Shown: one piece after another, positions 1 through 6,518 of the stretch
How positions within the stretch are numbered: position 1 is the stretch's first letter
Layout of the letters: the number at the start of each line of letters is the position of its first letter
Assembly (NCBI GenBank): GCA_903928325.1
Contig: CAIYQF010000276.1
Coordinates: 1 to 8,419, forward strand
DNA from: an uncultured beta proteobacterium
GTDB lineage: Bacteria; Pseudomonadota; Gammaproteobacteria; Burkholderiales; Burkholderiaceae_C
Reading direction: 5' to 3'
Length of the DNA stretch: 8,419 bases
Position numbers and translations under genes: made by a program
Notes under the pieces: generated by a model
Seen by the model: the letters and a program-made list of their open reading frames with translations, nothing else
What the model was told of the DNA's origin: nothing
Databases searched by the model: none

Positions 1-2
1 CA

Positions 3-758
3 CCGGCGCCGACTCAAAAAGCATCATTGCGCCAAACAGCCGCCGCCCTTTTTTCTATGTTGGGGATCGCAGCTTTGCTTGCGGGCGTGTTTAGCGGTGT
101 ACTGTTGGCGGTGGAAGCGGCAGCTACGGCGGCCTTGGTGATGGTGCTGTGGGCGATGGTTTCTGGCCGTATGGGCAGGGCGAACTACCTTCGTGTGCTT
201 AGCGACACAGTAGACCTAAGTGGGGCTCTGATGGCGCTTCTGATTGGCGCCACCGTGTTCAGCCTAGTGCTGCGCCTGTTTGGCACCGACCGATGGATAT
301 CCGAATTTTTATTGGCCGCTCAGCTGACGCCGACCTTGGCCGCAGCCTTGGTGCTGCTGGCCGTCGCGGCCTGCGCATGGGCTTTGGATGCCTTTGAAAT
401 GGTGTTCGTGGTGGTTCCCATCGTCGCGCCGCCGCTTATCGTCATGCTAGGTGATGCGCAGCAGGTGGCGGTGCTCTTGCTGTTTACCCTCCAAATGAGT
501 TTTTTAGTGCCCCCTCTGGGCTACGCCGTAATGATCGCTCGGGCCAAGTCACCAAACGCTTTGCCAATTTCTGCAATTGCGCGCGCCTTGGCGCCCTATC
601 TGGCTTGTCAGGTACTCGTGCTTCTCATGGTGTTTTCGTTACCCCGGCTAGTGCACGGCTTGGATGCTGCCAATATAGCGACGCCAGACCTATCGTCCGA
701 GCAGGTGGATGACGCTCTTGAGAGTCTGGTGCAGCAAGGTCGCAGCGCCAAGCCTTAA
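3..758 (+). CDS. dctM: TRAP transporter large permease (DctM family), C-terminal part
   Basis: This is the membrane permease subunit of a tripartite ATP-independent periplasmic transporter, which takes up organic acids with a sodium or proton gradient. The frame is open to the left edge with no stop, so the gene is cut by the window; the TTG at 27 is only an internal Leu codon. About 250 of the family's usual 425 or more residues are present. The protein is almost wholly hydrophobic, with several membrane spans. Two DctM hallmarks are visible: GVFSGVLLAVEAAATAAL, a diverged form of the GxFTPTEAAA segment (near 80-145), and the ALDAFEMVFVVVPIVAPP segment followed by SFLVPPLGYAVM (near 375-530). 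The C-terminus is a soluble acidic tail after HGLD. The small permease (DctQ) and receptor (DctP) genes are not in the window. The family call is firm; the substrate is unknown. Confidence 0.85.
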   Translation, partial: PAPTQKASLRQTAAALFSMLGIAALLAGVFSGVLLAVEAAATAALVMVLWAMVSGRMGRANYLRVLSDTVDLSGALMALLIGATVFSLVLRLFGTDRWISEFLLAAQLTPTLAAALVLLAVAACAWALDAFEMVFVVVPIVAPPLIVMLGDAQQVAVLLLFTLQMSFLVPPLGYAVMIARAKSPNALPISAIARALAPYLACQVLVLLMVFSLPRLVHGLDAANIATPDLSSEQVDDALESLVQQGRSAKP

Positions 759-770
759 TAAAGGGGGTTA

Positions 771-839
771 CAGGGGCTGACACCCTGATTATGCAATTCA
801 TCCTGAAAAATCAATCCCAAATTGGTCTTTTTTGGGATT
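771..839 (+). terminator. Weak stem-loops after the TRAP permease
   Basis: Two inverted repeats follow the permease stop. CAGGG (771-775) pairs with CCCTG (783-787). AATCCCAAA (813-821) pairs with TTTGGGATT (831-839), with a 9-base loop. Neither is followed by a clean T-run, so a role in transcript ending or 3'-end protection is only plausible. I see nothing else in the gap between the permease stop and 1020. Confidence 0.35.
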
Positions 840-1020
840 TGGGCCAGAGTCAGCGCAACGTACATTTCCATATTCCAGAGCGTTGAAATTAGGCTTTAAG
901 CGAGAAGAGACGAGTAACATTCCCTTTAACCCGTTGGTATTCGTAATTCGCGGACTCGCTATTGGCACCTAAATAATTACTTAAAGTTCAAAGTTAAGCA
1001 TTGGCAAAATTTTTCAATTT

Positions 1021-1257
1021 ATGTTTGTTAAACCGTTTCCAATGCTCCTAAGTTTGCTGATAGGTACGTCATCCTTTGCTTGCACCGATGAATTCGAACC
1101 TGTATGTGGGTATTGGATGCACACCTCGAAAACGCAATCGTTTAGAAATGAATGCCAGGCAAGGGCCGCTGGTGCACTCGTCCGACACAAAGGAAGTTGT
1201 CAAACCAATAACGTCAAAGAGGTAATCAAAAGCCCGGGTAAAAATTCGAATAAGTGA
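1021..1257 (+). CDS. Small secreted Kazal-type serine protease inhibitor domain protein
   Basis: A 78-residue protein with an N-terminal signal peptide (hydrophobic MLLSLLIGT, then SSFA just before Cys21). Almost all of the remainder is one Kazal-like domain: Cys21, the hallmark PVCG at 27-30, FRNEC at 41-45, an AxAAGA-type helix (47-52) and Cys60. This is the reduced four-cysteine bacterial version, lacking two of the six cysteines of animal Kazal inhibitors. Such proteins act in the periplasm or outside the cell and are thought to bind serine proteases. Signal peptidase I could cut after Ala20, leaving Cys21 at the N-terminus. The lipobox is poor (SFAC), so lipidation is unlikely but not excluded. 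The tail is basic (GKNSNK). No clear ribosome-binding site precedes ATG 1021; the ATG at 1042 would shorten the signal peptide. The gene stands alone. The domain call is good; the function is inferred. Confidence 0.7.
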   Translation: MFVKPFPMLLSLLIGTSSFACTDEFEPVCGYWMHTSKTQSFRNECQARAAGALVRHKGSCQTNNVKEVIKSPGKNSNK

Positions 1258-1387
1258 TTCTTTATTGCTTGCGGTTAAGACTTAGCCGTTTTGTAAAGTA
1301 GCTCAGTGCATAGCGGTTTAGCAATCACTGCGCAGAATTGGAAAAACAACTAGCTTCAACCGCATTGATCACCAAATAGGGTCAAGC

Positions 1388-1432
1388 CAAGGTAAAGCTG
1401 CTCACCTTGTGGCCCTACCTGCCGATGTAGGG
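1388..1432 (+). other. Paired hairpins in the leader of the small Asp-rich protein gene
   Basis: Two successive inverted repeats lie 25 to 70 bases upstream of ATG 1457. CAAGGT (1388-1393) pairs with ACCTTG (1404-1409), and CCCTAC (1413-1418) pairs perfectly with GTAGGG (1427-1432). They may form a structured 5' leader or an operator. Neither has a T-run, so they are not typical terminators. The rest of the gap from 1258 shows nothing recognisable. Confidence 0.3.
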
Positions 1433-1456
1433 AGTTCAACTACCAGGATTCCTCCT

Positions 1457-1639
1457 ATGTCCAGCATTTCCGCCGTTTCTGCTCCCCAAACCCCTGCACC
1501 CGCTGCCATTCGCGCCACAGACGCTGATGGGGACAACGATGGCACGCAGGCCAAAGTTGCCAGGCCAGCCCCACCGGCAGTTCAAGCGGTCCCCGCTGCA
1601 ACCGCCACTAAAGGCAACAGCGTTAACAATTACGCTTAA
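1457..1639 (+). CDS. Small Pro/Ala-rich protein with EF-hand-like Asp loop
   Basis: A 60-residue protein of unknown function. ATG 1457 is chosen over the upstream in-frame GTG 1409 because AGGA lies at 1444-1447 at a workable distance, and because the extra residues from GTG would run through the leader hairpin. The N-terminus (MSSISAVSA) is Ser/Ala-rich with no clear signal peptide. Residues 22-30 are DADGDNDGT, with Asp at 22, 24, 26 and 28, the spacing of a calcium-binding EF-hand or dockerin loop. The rest is low-complexity Pro/Ala/Val ending in SVNNYA. Small proteins of this plan are, from memory, common as hypothetical genes in Burkholderiales. A strong terminator follows 23 bases after the stop, so it is its own transcript. 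A DNA-level artefact is possible, but the RBS, terminator and Asp pattern argue for a real gene. Confidence 0.6.
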   Translation: MSSISAVSAPQTPAPAAIRATDADGDNDGTQAKVARPAPPAVQAVPAATATKGNSVNNYA

Positions 1640-1661
1640 ATCTAAGACAGCTTTGACCAAT

Positions 1662-1686
1662 GGGCCCTACGGGGCCTATTTTTTTT
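1662..1686 (+). terminator. Rho-independent terminator with UACG tetraloop
   Basis: GGCCC (1663-1667) and GGGCC (1672-1676) form a perfect GC stem, extended by a G-T pair, closed by the loop TACG flanked by C and G. This is the extra-stable cUNCGg tetraloop. An eight-T run (1679-1686) follows after one A. It ends the transcript of the small Asp-rich protein gene and separates it from the next gene. Confidence 0.9.
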
Positions 1687-1740
1687 AAGGCCTGGGAACA
1701 ACCCAAACCCCTCCTCGGCACTTACGAATTTAGCGCCGCC

Positions 1741-1863
1741 AAGCGGCCATATTGCCGCTTTGTAATCGGCATGGCAACGGCAGGTGTAGTATTTTGAGGT
1801 GATGCCTTGCCGCCTCGCGGCAAACCTTGGGCTTCACATAAAAACATATTGTTTCCAAGGCAT
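1741..1863 (+). other. Cluster of competing hairpins, possible structured RNA
   Basis: In the 400-base gap before the gene at 2091, four perfect inverted repeats crowd into about 120 bases. AAGCGGC/GCCGCTT is at 1741-1747 and 1754-1760; TTGCCGC/GCGGCAA at 1807-1813 and 1817-1823; CCTTGG/CCAAGG at 1825-1830 and 1855-1860; ATGCCTTG/CAAGGCAT at 1802-1809 and 1856-1863. The last two share strands, and the outer 8-bp pair overlaps the inner hairpin, so two folds could alternate. I recognise no known riboswitch or sRNA family. From 1864 to 2077 I see no confident gene or promoter; a short frame at 1906-2106 looks non-coding. Confidence 0.35.
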
Positions 1864-2090
1864 GTAGTCAACAAGGCCGCCATGCAATAGCCCTTTGATT
1901 TATATGTGTTTTATCCAAATCAAACCGACCCCGTCAATCTTTACCTTGTGAAGCCGCCTAAATGGCGTGGCAATTGCGTCGCTAACGCAGAGATCCGTGC
2001 GCTTTGCCGGTCCTTGAAAGTAGAACTGTGGCGGACGCAAGCCCATTACAGCCTCTTTGCTCTTGCAACTTGGATACAAGGAGAACTCCG

Positions 2091-2978
2091 ATGGGAATGC
2101 GAATAGGGGGTTCAGGCGCAGCCTGGGCCAGTCAAAACAATAGCGTGGGAAACTGGCAGCAACGCCAGCAGAACATGAAAGCGCTGGGCACCGCTTTACA
2201 GGGTTCCGACCTTGGGGCGGCGCAAACGGCTTTTGCCGCAATCAGCACCAACAACCCAAACATGGCAAGCAACCCGAACAGCCCTTTGGCCAAAATCGGC
2301 CAGGCTTTGCAAGCGGGTGACCTGGCTGGCGCACAACAAGCCCAACAGGCTTGGCGCGGTGCACACCATCCCGGCGGACCCGGGCCCAGCGCAGCGGCTA
2401 CGCCTAATGCGGCGACCAGCAGCTTTTTGCAAACGCTCACACCGGTGGCCACCACACCTGCTGCGAGCGACCCTGCCAGTGCCACCACCAGCGCGACTAG
2501 CACCAGTGCGCAAGTAGAGCAGGCCTTGGCAGCGTTTGAAAAGAATCTGTTTGATTCTTTGCGCGCGCAAGACAGTGCGCCTGGCACCGCCTCCAGCGCT
2601 TCGCCCACAGCAGCGGCGAGCACGGCACCTGCAGACGGCAGCAATCCTGCGGCCGTTACGGCAACGGCTGTCGCCAGCGGGAGTGCGCCCGCAGTAGGCG
2701 GCCGTCACCATCACCACCAGGAGTCTGCTGACACCGCCAATCTGGGTGCAGAGTTGGGTTCGCTGATCTCACAAACGGCATCCGGGAGCGCCAATGCAGC
2801 ACGCAGCGCCGCAGCGCCTAGCAATTTGGACCAAAGCTTCAATAACTTGTTGAGCACGCTGGGCGTGTCGGGCAATAACGCCTCCCTCAACACCTTTTTG
2901 CAAGCCCTGCAATCCAATATGCGCGGCGGCGGTGCGAGCACTCCGGTAGCGGCAGCCGCCGCGACTGCTACGGCCTAA
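2091..2978 (+). CDS. Ala/Ser/Thr-rich protein with tandem ALQ-GDL repeats
   Basis: A 295-residue protein of unknown function. ATG 2091 is chosen because a strong AAGGAGA (2078-2084) precedes it by 6 bases; the frame extends further left, but the extra residues have no RBS. Residues 28-51 (NMKALGTALQGSDL, then AAQTAFAAI) and 64-88 (SPLAKIGQALQAGDLAGAQQ onward) are two copies of one short helical repeat. Residues 90-240 are low-complexity Ala/Thr/Ser/Pro interrupted by a charged helix (AFEKNLFDSLRAQ, 148-160) and a His4 run (206-209). A possible helical C-terminal module follows (LDQSFNNLLSTLGVSG, 246-261, then FLQALQSNM). There are no cysteines, signal peptide or membrane segments, so it is probably cytosolic unless exported by an unusual route. 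ALQ-GDL repeat proteins occur as hypothetical proteins in Burkholderiales. It is transcribed alone and ends at a strong terminator. Confidence 0.7.
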   Translation: MGMRIGGSGAAWASQNNSVGNWQQRQQNMKALGTALQGSDLGAAQTAFAAISTNNPNMASNPNSPLAKIGQALQAGDLAGAQQAQQAWRGAHHPGGPGPSAAATPNAATSSFLQTLTPVATTPAASDPASATTSATSTSAQVEQALAAFEKNLFDSLRAQDSAPGTASSASPTAAASTAPADGSNPAAVTATAVASGSAPAVGGRHHHHQESADTANLGAELGSLISQTASGSANAARSAAAPSNLDQSFNNLLSTLGVSGNNASLNTFLQALQSNMRGGGASTPVAAAAATATA

Positions 2979-3006
2979 GAGGCCCGCACCTTGGTGACAT
3001 GAAAGG

Positions 3007-3044
3007 CCACCGTCTGGGAGTTCGAGCCCAGGCGGTGGTTTTTT
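3007..3044 (+). terminator. Strong rho-independent terminator between convergent genes
   Basis: CCACCG (3007-3012) pairs with CGGTGG (3033-3038). A T-G pair follows, then inner CTGGG (3014-3018) pairs with CCCAG (3027-3031). The stem is about 12 bp and is followed directly by six Ts (3039-3044). It serves the + strand gene ending at 2978. On the other strand only a short run follows the stem, so it is at best a weak terminator for the convergent ATP-grasp operon ending at 3051. Confidence 0.9.
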
Positions 3045-3050
3045 GCTTTG

Positions 3051-4301
3051 CTAGCCGCCTGGGCTTTGGTAGATCACTTCACAGGCTTGCACATAGTCCA
3101 AGGCGGCCTTTTGGGCTTGCTCAGGCGAGGGTGCGCAGGCCATGACATAGGCAATCCGATCGGCGTTATCCATCGGTGGGCCGATGGTGTCTCCAGTAGC
3201 TTTAACTGTCTCAAAGCACCGTATTTCAGCGGGCAAAAAAGCGGGTTCGCGCAGTCCGGAAAACACACCGGAATGCGCTGCGTTGACCCACTGCGTCGCC
3301 GCAAAATTGTGCGGGGCTGGCGGCAAGTCGATCGGCCGGCCCAGGTGCAAATCGATCAGCAGTGCATGGATGGGTAAGGCCCATGCCAGGCTCATTAAGC
3401 GGGCGATTTTTGCGCCCACAAGCCGGGGATTGATTTCTATCAGTTGCGGGCCAGTGTCGGTCATCATCAGCTCCACATGCGCAGCGCCCCAGTCAAAGCC
3501 CACCGCATCGAGTAGCGCAAACACATAGGCTTGCAGCGCCGGATCCTGGCCGCGCCAAGGCGTGAAACAGCCGCCCCGGATGGCAAAGGACGGCGGATCA
3601 AAATACATTTTTTCGTTGGTGCCCAGCAGCAGATGCTGGCCGTTGCGGCTAAAGGTATCGCAGGCCACCACGGTTCCGGGCATCCAGCGTTCCACCAGCA
3701 GACGGTCATTGGCCGCCACGCCCAAACCATACTGCACGCCCGAGGGCAGCATGGTGTCCAAAGGTGTGAGAAGCGGGTCTAGGTCGCCCGGATCGCGCAA
3801 GAGCACGATGTTTTGCGAGCCAAAGCCATCCACTGGTTTGATCAACACCGGCAAGCCCAGCGTATGCACCGCCGCTTGCAAATCTTCGTTGTTGCAAGCC
3901 AATGCAAAAGGGGGTTGGGCAATGCCCTGTGCCTGCAGATGTGCCCGCACCGCATATTTATCGCGCAGCAAAACAGCGCTTTTCGGGTTCAAAAAGGGCA
4001 GGCCGAGGGCCTGTGCAATCAGTGCCGCATCAATGATGCGGATGTCGATCAAGCACAACACGGCGTCCCATGGGGCTTGCGCGTGCAGCGTACGCATGCG
4101 GTTCTGTAAAGCGTCTGCACCTAGGCCGTTGATGTCGATGCATTGATTGGCGCGTGCCACCCACGGCCAGACCTGCGGCTGTTGCCGGTAGTGGGCAAGG
4201 CGGCCGCTGGCAAAACTATAGCTATGGCCTTGGGCGCAGGCGGCTTCGAGTAGGTCGAAGTCATTGCCACCCGGCAGTTCAATGACCAACAGATGCGCCA
4301 T
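3051..4301 (-). CDS. ATP-grasp domain protein (carboxylate-amine/thiol ligase type)
   Basis: A 416-residue enzyme of the ATP-grasp superfamily, which activates a carboxylate as acyl phosphate and joins it to an amine or thiol. Residues 1-100 form a Rossmann-like pre-grasp domain. The ATP-grasp fold follows: RDKYAVRAHLQAQGI (113-127, Lys115 a likely nucleotide contact), LIKPVDGFGSQNI (153-165, Lys155 and the Gly-rich loop), LLVERWMPG (201-209, Glu204), and the metal-binding strands HVELMM (275-280) and LIEINPRLVG (287-296, Glu289 and Asn291). The layout resembles amino-acid/dipeptide ligases of the BacD/YwfE kind and biotin carboxylase-like ATP-grasp proteins. The C-terminus (330-416) is a further substrate domain. 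The start overlaps the reductase gene by 23 bp, and no separate RBS is evident, so translation is probably coupled. The fold is firm; the product is unknown. Confidence 0.85.
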   Translation of the reverse strand: MAHLLVIELPGGNDFDLLEAACAQGHSYSFASGRLAHYRQQPQVWPWVARANQCIDINGLGADALQNRMRTLHAQAPWDAVLCLIDIRIIDAALIAQALGLPFLNPKSAVLLRDKYAVRAHLQAQGIAQPPFALACNNEDLQAAVHTLGLPVLIKPVDGFGSQNIVLLRDPGDLDPLLTPLDTMLPSGVQYGLGVAANDRLLVERWMPGTVVACDTFSRNGQHLLLGTNEKMYFDPPSFAIRGGCFTPWRGQDPALQAYVFALLDAVGFDWGAAHVELMMTDTGPQLIEINPRLVGAKIARLMSLAWALPIHALLIDLHLGRPIDLPPAPHNFAATQWVNAAHSGVFSGLREPAFLPAEIRCFETVKATGDTIGPPMDNADRIAYVMACAPSPEQAQKAALDYVQACEVIYQSPGG

Positions 4302-4881
4302 GGCTGCGGGTAGGCGAAAATTGTTGGGCTAAATGCGTAAATTGCGCGAGCGCATAGCTGGCGAGAACTTCAGTGTCGGATGGTAACTGGTAGCCAAAAT
4401 CCGTCCAAGCCTGCCCTGCATAAGGCAGACTTATGGTGGGACCCACGACATGCGCGCCCACATAGGCAAATAAGGCGCGCACCTGCACTAAAGCAAGCGC
4501 CCCGCCGCTCCAGCCTGTGGACGCACTGCTGAGCAACACGGGCCGCGCTTCAAAGGCATTAGCCGCCAGCGGGTCCACATACGGTACGCGCGATAGCCAA
4601 TCCACCAGGTTTTTCAGGAAGGGCGTCATCTGTCCGTTGTACTCAGGGCTGGTAACAATCAGACCATCGCAAGCGCACAAGCGTTGGTGGCATTGCATGA
4701 CCTGGCCCCACAACTGCGGGTCGTTTTCACTGTCTTGGTCAAACAAGGGCCAACGCAAAGCTTGGGGATCAAAAACCTCACGCTCTAAGCTGGGATCCAA
4801 ACCCTCGGCTAGTTGGTGTAGCCAGCGGGTGTTGTAGGAGTCGCGACGCAAACTGCCACTGATTAAAGCGATGCGCGTCAT
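4279..4881 (-). CDS. NADPH-dependent FMN reductase family flavoprotein
   Basis: A 200-residue flavodoxin-like quinone/FMN/chromate reductase that uses NAD(P)H. The start is the ATG at 4881: the fold begins at once with TRIALISGSLRRDSYN, where GSxRxxSxN (9-17) binds the FMN phosphate, and a GGAG lies 6 bases upstream. The earlier in-frame start at 4920 would add 13 residues inside the upstream gene. SPEYNGQMTPFLKNLVDWLSR (from residue 78) is the family signature at the flavin site, and the length matches the family. Its ATG overlaps the receptor gene's TGA as ATGA, and its 3' end overlaps the ATP-grasp gene by 23 bp, so it is the middle gene of a translationally coupled operon. Its electron acceptor is unknown. 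Confidence 0.88.
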   Translation of the reverse strand: MTRIALISGSLRRDSYNTRWLHQLAEGLDPSLEREVFDPQALRWPLFDQDSENDPQLWGQVMQCHQRLCACDGLIVTSPEYNGQMTPFLKNLVDWLSRVPYVDPLAANAFEARPVLLSSASTGWSGGALALVQVRALFAYVGAHVVGPTISLPYAGQAWTDFGYQLPSDTEVLASYALAQFTHLAQQFSPTRSHGASVGH

Positions 4882-5846
4882 TGCGGCTCCAATCCTGCCG
4901 CCGTGATGGCTGTACGCCATGCGCCAAGTTGTTGAGCGATCAGGCCTTCGAATTGCGTCGGGCTGCTGGCCTGGGACTCAAAGCCTTGGCGTGCAAACTC
5001 GGTCTGCAAGGCGGGGTCCGACAAGATACGCTGCAACTCGGTGTACAGCCGATCGCGGATCGGCACCGGCAGGCCCGCTGGCCCGAGTAGGCCGGCCCAG
5101 GTGTCCATCGTCAAAGCCTTCATGCCCGACTCCACCATATCGGGCACCAGGGGCAACAAAGCACTGCGATGGTCTTGTAATGCGACTAAAGCTTTGAGTT
5201 TGCCCTTTTGCACCCAGGGTAAGGTGTTGGACGGGGTAGCCACCATCAACTCGAAGCGTCCCGCAAGAAAATCATTCATCGCAGGCACTTCCCCTTTATA
5301 CGAAATATGCGTCAGCTCCAGGTGTTGTGCTTGTGCCCATTCGGTGGTCATGACCAGGGCGCCCGGATTTCCCGTACCGAAATTGAGTTGCCCCGGATGC
5401 GTATGGATGTAAGCCTGCAGCTGGGCCAGGTTGCTGGCGGGAACGTCGGGGTGCGCAAATAAAAAATAAGAGAAATGGCCTGCACCGGCAATAGCGGTGA
5501 AATCGCGCTGCGGGTCATAAGGCAATGTTTTGTGCAAAGCCGGGGCGGCAGACAAGGCGCCATACGTGGCCATGAACAAGGTGTATCCATCGGGCGCTGC
5601 GTTAGCCACGGACTGGGCAGCGGCAATGCCATCAGCGCCAGGCTTGTTTTCAATAATCACCGCCTGCCCAAGTGAACTCGATAGCGGTTTCGCAATCAAA
5701 CGCGCCACTAGATCCGCAGCTCCACCCGCAGGAAATGGCACCACCAAATGAAGCGCTCTATCGGGATAGGCTGCAAACGCACGACTTGCGCAAAGTAGCG
5801 CCAATGAAAACAGTGCGTAGCGGCGCACGATGATAAAAGATGTCAT
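4878..5846 (-). CDS. Bug/TctC family tripartite tricarboxylate receptor protein
   Basis: A periplasmic solute-binding protein of the Bug family, which binds carboxylated compounds for a TctAB permease or for sensing. The start is ATG 5846, giving 322 residues, the usual family length. It opens with a signal peptide (RRYALFSLALLCASRAFA, cut before AYPDRA). The frame extends 30 codons further left, but those residues do not look like a signal peptide. Family hallmarks are PDRALHLVVPFPAGGAADLV at the mature N-terminus (first ligand loop), IIENKPGADG, APDGYTLF, and the middle GTGNPGA loop. No clear Shine-Dalgarno is visible before 5846. It is first in the operon with the flavin reductase and ATP-grasp genes. 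No permease genes are adjacent, as is usual for orphan Bug receptors. The ligand is unknown. Confidence 0.9.
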   Translation of the reverse strand: MTSFIIVRRYALFSLALLCASRAFAAYPDRALHLVVPFPAGGAADLVARLIAKPLSSSLGQAVIIENKPGADGIAAAQSVANAAPDGYTLFMATYGALSAAPALHKTLPYDPQRDFTAIAGAGHFSYFLFAHPDVPASNLAQLQAYIHTHPGQLNFGTGNPGALVMTTEWAQAQHLELTHISYKGEVPAMNDFLAGRFELMVATPSNTLPWVQKGKLKALVALQDHRSALLPLVPDMVESGMKALTMDTWAGLLGPAGLPVPIRDRLYTELQRILSDPALQTEFARQGFESQASSPTQFEGLIAQQLGAWRTAITAAGLEPQ

Positions 5847-5977
5847 TGAGTTCTCGAACAAGGGTGAGCCCCCAGGGACTAGGATCGCTACACGAATTAG
5901 ACTGCCGGTATTCCGCCAGCGTCTTTCTAGCCGCAATACCTATGCCATAAATTGTGTTTACTTGGTAAAGATTTGGA

Positions 5978-6021
5978 GAGCTTGTCTAAGCTCCGTGCTT
6001 GCTAATTTAACGTCAAATTAG
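5978..6021 (-). promoter_or_regulatory. Hairpin and 20-bp palindrome upstream of the Bug operon
   Basis: CTAATTT (6002-6008) and AAATTAG (6015-6021) form a perfect dyad around a 6-base centre, about 155 bp upstream of the Bug start. On the - strand its centre reads TTGACG, a good -35 element, although no matching -10 was found at the right distance. GAGCTT (5978-5983) and AAGCTC (5988-5993) form a second short dyad downstream on that strand. A regulator operator for the Bug operon is plausible. The remaining bases of the gap (5847-6260) show no confident gene; a 63-residue + frame at 5830-6021 looks like chance. Confidence 0.35.
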
Positions 6022-6260
6022 GTTTCTGGTCTAAATCAGATCAGCTTCTAATCGCACCTTAAAGCAGCTGTGCTGTGGCGCATTTTCATGACGGCTTTAG
6101 CTCAGGGTTATGTTGGCGCGGTTGTGCTAGGCCATCCGAATTAGGCTTCACCTAGGCAAGCGTAATCAAAGCAAGTAAGGCGATTAGAACGTAAGCCTCA
6201 TATTTTCATTTAATGCCCTAGCGTGTTCGATGAAATACGCTTTTCCCAGTTTGGGTGTAA

Positions 6261-6276
6261 GCTATACCTGTATAGC
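6261..6276 (+). promoter_or_regulatory. Operator/promoter palindrome of the relBE pair
   Basis: GCTATACCTGTATAGC is a perfect 6-4-6 palindrome 17 bases before the antitoxin start. TATACC and TATAGC inside it resemble -10 boxes, so repressor binding would block the promoter. This is the expected arrangement for a ribbon-helix-helix antitoxin that represses its own operon. The -35 element is not clear. Confidence 0.6.
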
Positions 6277-6293
6277 AAATTACCGGAGACACC

Positions 6294-6518
6294 ATGCTCG
6301 CCCTTAGATTACCCGAAGAGATTGAAATCAGACTGGAAAAGCTCGCCAAATCAACAGGGCGAACCAAGAGCTTCTACGCTAGAGAGGCCATCGTTGAGCA
6401 TTTGGCGGACCTGGAAGACCTGTACCTTGCTGAAAAACGCCTAGCAAAGGTCCGCAATGGCAAGAGCAAGACGTTCAGCCTGACTTTAGTGGAGGCAGAA
6501 CTTGGCTTGGCAAATTGA
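6294..6518 (+). CDS. relB: RelB-like ribbon-helix-helix antitoxin
   Basis: A 74-residue antitoxin. The first 35 residues form a ribbon-helix-helix DNA-binding domain: the beta strand LALRLPEEIEIRLEKLAKS, the turn TGRTKSFYAREAI, and the second helix VEHLADLEDLYLAEKRL. This is typical of RelB/StbD-like antitoxins paired with RelE. The C-terminal part (50-74) is charged and would wrap the toxin. CGGAG lies 5 bases before ATG 6294. A perfect palindrome upstream is the likely self-operator. The 3' end overlaps the toxin start by 17 bases, so the two are translated together. The antitoxin would neutralise RelE and repress the operon. Confidence 0.85.
   Translation: MLALRLPEEIEIRLEKLAKSTGRTKSFYAREAIVEHLADLEDLYLAEKRLAKVRNGKSKTFSLTLVEAELGLAN

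Noticed and set aside
1906..2106. 66-codon open frame on the + strand before the ALQ-GDL gene
   Set aside because: No RBS, odd composition and overlap with the well-supported start at 2091; it looks like chance in an intergenic gap.
2132..2717. Long open frames on the - strand (about 170 codons each) inside the ALQ-GDL gene
   Set aside because: Shadows of the Ala-rich + strand gene; Cys/Arg-rich composition and no RBS.
3562..4146. 194-codon + frame opposite the ATP-grasp gene
   Set aside because: Antisense shadow of a clear ATP-grasp enzyme with conserved motifs on the - strand.
5830..6021. 63-codon + frame across the Bug start region
   Set aside because: It overlaps the Bug signal peptide region antisense and has no RBS or family resemblance.
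6040..6200. Possible integron attC site near the toxin-antitoxin genes
   Set aside because: Toxin-antitoxin cassettes made this worth checking, but no paired GTTRRRY/RYYYAAC core sites were found in the gaps.
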